DNA of 64,000 nt, taken from the NCBI GenBank assembly GCA_022605955.1, contig JAKCOZ010000005.1, positions 53,817,762 to 53,881,761 on the forward strand, in the 5' to 3' direction. The position numbers were made by a program, and so were the translations under genes. Under the pieces are notes generated by a model. The model saw only the letters and a program-made list of their open reading frames with translations, searched no databases and was not told the origin of the DNA. Position 1 is the first letter of the stretch. Every line of letters begins with the position of its first letter. Shown piece after piece: positions 60,799 to 64,000 of this stretch. This DNA comes from Rallus limicola. Its lineage: Eukaryota; Chordata; Aves; Gruiformes; Rallidae.

Positions 60799-61342
60799 GT
60801 ATGTTTAGATTCCCAAGTACAAAAAGACACATACTGAGGATTTTAGTGTCTATAGGACACCAGCTCTTGCCTACTTCAAGTAACTCTTTGTGCCCTAAGT
60901 GTTGTAGTTACACTGTAATGTCATCCAAAACAGAAAAACCCCAATGATTTAAGTTCATGAAACCTCAATATACACGTTGCAGGCCAAATGCCTTCATGGA
61001 GGGGAGAAAAATCACATAGATTTGGGATTGATGGGAGATCTTTTTCCCCAACTTTGCTCTGGAGCTACCCCATTGCTCTCAGAGTAAGGCAGAAAGTAAC
61101 TCCAAAAGTATCAGCTTTTGAATATGTGTTCAGTACTGCTGGAGAAGGGAGGGCCCTGTGTGAGGGGATTGTGACTTTTTTTGTTTCCTATGTTCTTTGA
61201 AGTTAACACAGAAATGTTGAGGGGGTGGGTCAGTATTTTGGATGCATATGTTCTGGTGATTCCCGCAGAAGAAGCTTCTCTATTCCATGAAGTGAAAGAA
61301 AGGCAGTGGTTTTGGCAATTTATGGTTTTTTTTACCTTCCAG

Positions 61343-61497
61343 AATCGCACACTGGAGCTTGCTGCACTTTCTGCAAGCATAGAGAGTTTGAATGAAGCAA
61401 GCTTGAAGCTGCCACTTGATGACTTCACCCTGAAGAAAGTGCAGAGCCTGACACGGCAGTGGAGTCAGAAAACAGCAACTGCTCTAGAACGCTGCAG
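61343..61497 (+). CDS. SYNE2: SYNE2 exon 45
   Basis: 155 bp, phase 0 in, phase 2 out. Acceptor TTTTACCTTCCAG, donor gtcgga (weak). Encodes NRTLELAALSASIESLNEA, then LKLPLDDFTLKKVQSLTRQW, corresponding to a conserved nesprin repeat. The leftover AG joins exon 46's T to Ser. The 361-bp intron after it is plain. Confidence 0.87.
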
Positions 61498-61858
61498 GTC
61501 GGAAATGCAACCAAACCCCCACTACTAACCCTTTCCTTTTCTGTGAGGAAGATGAAAACCAAAGTAAACCAGAGGAAGTCTTACAATCAGTTTTCAGCTT
61601 TCTCTCAGCCCCTTCCTTAGGGGCTTTCCAAGCTGGATTTCTGCCCTTTTAACCTACATCCAGATTATTCAGTTGCTATTTGTATTCCAAGTTACTTGAA
61701 GGAAAAATCTGGAGGGTCATAGGTGGAGGAGGTAGCAAAGTGCCAAGCAAAACCCGAGTATGTTAGTACTGCTAACCAGGATGTTGTACTGTATGCAAAC
61801 ATAGCCAGGAAACCCATGACCCCCACAACAGTTTCTAATGATTTCTTTTGTTTTACAG

Positions 61859-62006
61859 TGTGCTTGAGGGAACACAAAACAATGACAAGAAATTCTTTCA
61901 GAAATGCGAGAACTGGATTAAATTCCTAGAAAAAATGAATGAGGCCTTGAAATCAAATATCCCAGGACAGTTTGAAGAACTGCAGGAGCAACAGAAAGTG
62001 TATGAG
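61859..62006 (+). CDS. SYNE2: SYNE2 exon 46
   Basis: 148 bp; one base completes Ser, then 49 codons, phase 0 out. Acceptor TTGTTTTACAG, donor gtaaag. Encodes KKFFQKCENWIKFLEKMNE and FEELQEQQKVYE, the latter a motif I associate with nesprins. The next intron (62007-63103) has no recognised element. Confidence 0.89.
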
Positions 62007-63103
62007 GTAAAGCTGATGCTGAAAATAGAAGCATCTTCTTGAATGGTGAAGGTGGGGGGAAACCACTAGAAAATACTATGCCTTTTGAAATTGGATCTGG
62101 GCATTTCGGTCTTGAAGTGTGGCCTTGGACTTATTCAGAGGAAAGCTTTGAAATGTGAAAATCCTTTTCCAGAATGGATGGATCCCTTTTTTTTTTTAGG
62201 GATCAGACCTTTAGGAATTCATCTTTAAGTGCTGCATCATGGAAGTCCTAGATTTCTCCAACCCTGAGGCTACTCACCTGTCTCCCTGTCTGCCTGTCTC
62301 AGAGCACTGAATCTTGCGGCCTAGGACAACCAGTGAGGCACATGGCTGGCAAGCTGGCAGGAACCTTACTGGTTTCTGGAAGAACTGCATTTAAACCGAA
62401 ACGTTTTTGCAGCCTATTTCTGTTTCAACTGGTTGTTAGATTTTGGTGGAAATCTGTTTCACGGGCCGTTTTCCAAACACTTGCTGTTTGTTACAGAGAC
62501 ATGGTACTTCACACATGTATGCCAGCAACCCTTGGGAGGAGGAGGTACACTGCATGCTAGCAGTAGCATGTGGGTAGTTCTAAGCAGTGTCCATCTATTG
62601 GCTTTGCCCTAGTGGTGGGAGGGTGGAAAAACAACTCAAATACTGGGGAAAAGCCTCAAAGTGGCAAACGCTAAACATCTCTTAGGGTGCCTCAGTGCAC
62701 CAGACTTACTGCCTGACTTCCTGCTGTTTAACACCACCAGGTGGTAAGTCTCTGCACCTTAGTGACATTCTTTAGGGACCAAGAAAAGTTATTTTCTTTC
62801 ATGTACTTAGAAGCCTTCTGTTCATTCAGTGCAATGAAATTATTTATAGAATGAACATTTGCTCTTTGTGATAAAGAATAAATTCACGTTATGTGTAGCC
62901 TTTTTATACCTTTTCCATGAGTTTCTTTCCACATTGCATTTCTCTTGAATGAGTCCAGCAAAATTTAGGCTTCAGATTACCTGTAACAGAGCTTTCAGTA
63001 TTTAAAATGTAACAAATGCTGTCACTCTAGAGGAGAGAACCAGCTTTCCTAGCCAAGGTTGTTCAGTGAATAGTTAAAAATGTTGTTCTCTTGGTGTTTT
63101 CAG

Positions 63104-63198
63104 ATGCTGCAAGCTGAGATTTCCATAAATCAGCAGACATTTAATTCTATCATTTCAAAAGTTCTACTGACCTTCGAATCTGGAGAAGCAGGGAAAAG
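63104..63198 (+). CDS. SYNE2: SYNE2 exon 47 (last traced)
   Basis: 95 bp, phase 0 in, phase 2 out. Acceptor TTGGTGTTTTCAG, donor gtaatc. Encodes MLQAEISINQQTFNSIISK and ends ESGEAGK plus AG. The Met is internal. The coding sequence must continue outside the window. Confidence 0.87.
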
Positions 63199-64000
63199 GT
63201 AATCTATGTGTTTTATTCCATAAGTCTCTTCCTTGAAGTTGGTACTGAATCTTTGCTCTCCTAAGGATATTCTTGCCTGGGTTCACCCTTTAAATAACTC
63301 CCTGGCACATCTGTGGAATTGTGAGGAGGTACAATGAGAAAGAAACACAGGCACCCTGGCCAGACTGCATTTTGGGTTGGAACTGGATCTTCTGCCTATC
63401 CAAAAAAGTTGCTCCTGAACAGGAAGCTTCCATGTCTACTGCTACCCTGCAGTTGTTGCCAGTGTGACTGTGGCTGAAAAGCCACCTTCTTCCAGAGAGC
63501 GATGAGGATGCTGCATCCTCCTAGCCCTCTCTACTTTTCAAGTGCAGAGGTGTGAGACTATCCATGTTGCCCCTGGCACACATGACAAAACACTGAGTCA
63601 CCAGCCATGCAACTCAAAATATGTGGTAGCCAAACCTGTTTTTTTATCAGTATAATCTTGCACTTTTCTCTTAATCAATGTAGAGTGGGAAGCAAACAAT
63701 AATATCCATGAGCAGATGTTCAGCTCCTTCAGGCATGTTGTTAACACATTACCCCTTTCTGCCAGAGCTTGCTGCTTCCCCAGAGTTACCAGCACAGTGT
63801 GTGTGCTCCCCTCTGCTGCTTCAATATAAAGTCCATAGCTTGGCTTAAACCTGCAAGGGAAAGTACGGCTACACTAAGCAAAGCTGCTGGAATTTTGTGC
63901 TGAAGCTAGCCCCACCAAAAAAAAAACAGGGGGGAAGAGGGGGAGTGTAAGAGCTGCTCTGGGTGCCGTGGCCTCCTGCAGAGGACTAGACCTGACAATT
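63199..64000 (+). other. Intron running off the window end
   Basis: About 800 bp of intron after the last traced donor. No convincing acceptor followed by an open frame in the needed phase was found. A short A run and a G-rich stretch lie near 63917-63945. Confidence 0.6.

Larger units (their letters stand above)
1..64000 (+). other. SYNE2: Internal part of a giant nesprin gene (SYNE2-like), 47 exons traced
   Basis: Forty-seven exons with consensus AG/GT borders join into one open frame of 3190 codons. The product is almost entirely amphipathic helix with regularly spaced Trp, as in spectrin repeats. Motifs such as LQMEKLPSREAI, VDFVNQS, DVESKR and QEQQKVYE followed by LQAE fit the C-terminal third of nesprins. 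Known role of the family: outer nuclear membrane scaffolds joining SUN proteins and the nuclear lamina to actin, kinesin and dynein. Neither the calponin-homology start nor the KASH end is here. Human nesprin-2 is about 6.9 thousand residues, so this would be nearly half of it. SYNE1 is the alternative; remembered nesprin-1 matches only at paralogue level, so SYNE2 is preferred. Introns are AT-rich with CR1 and retroviral relics. No internal promoter or alternative first exon could be shown. Confidence 0.78.

Noticed and set aside
1..64000. Assignment of the gene to SYNE1
   Set aside because: Remembered nesprin-1 sequence agrees only in scattered conserved motifs, less than expected for a bird orthologue; SYNE2 fits better, though a database search would settle it.

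Overview
The window is eukaryotic, intron-rich DNA, almost certainly from a bird. CR1 LINE 3' ends with their typical 'attctatgattct' tails occur throughout. One solo LTR has the layout of avian ERV-L type LTRs. A degenerate retroviral pol fragment is also present. No bacterial-style genes, CRISPR arrays, rRNA or tRNA genes were seen.

The whole window lies inside one very large plus-strand gene. I traced 47 exons (350 to 63198). All are bounded by AG acceptors and GT donors, and they join into one uninterrupted frame of 9572 coding bases (3190 codons plus two bases). The protein is a chain of spectrin-like three-helix repeats with no actin-binding or KASH end, so this is the middle of a giant protein. 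Exons 36-37 and 44-47 resemble the C-terminal third of nesprins. Compared with nesprin-1 as I remember it, similarity is at paralogue level, which points to SYNE2 (nesprin-2) rather than SYNE1. That assignment rests on memory, not on a search. Nesprin-2 is a scaffold of the outer nuclear membrane that couples the nucleus to the cytoskeleton through the LINC complex.

Layout. 350-8785: exons 1-7, including one giant 2110-bp exon that alone encodes about six spectrin repeats. 8786-25207: widely spaced exons 8-15 with CR1 copies, a candidate LTR (13296-14107) and a candidate 15-nt microexon (16514-16528). 25208-31427: exons 16-20, which encode an acidic, Ser/Pro-rich, probably disordered linker. 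31428-38930: exons 21-28, with a possible mutually exclusive exon pair at 34651-34951 and an unexplained antisense open frame at 35629-35840. 38931-49263: regular repeat exons 29-37. 49264-52670: two introns carrying the pol relic, a 24-bp minisatellite and the solo LTR with perfect 5-bp target-site duplications. 52671-63198: exons 39-47. The gene continues past both window edges.

No separate exotic system is evident. The most interesting signals concern splicing (the exon pair, the microexon, the giant exon) and the retroviral relics, all of which lie antisense to the host gene.
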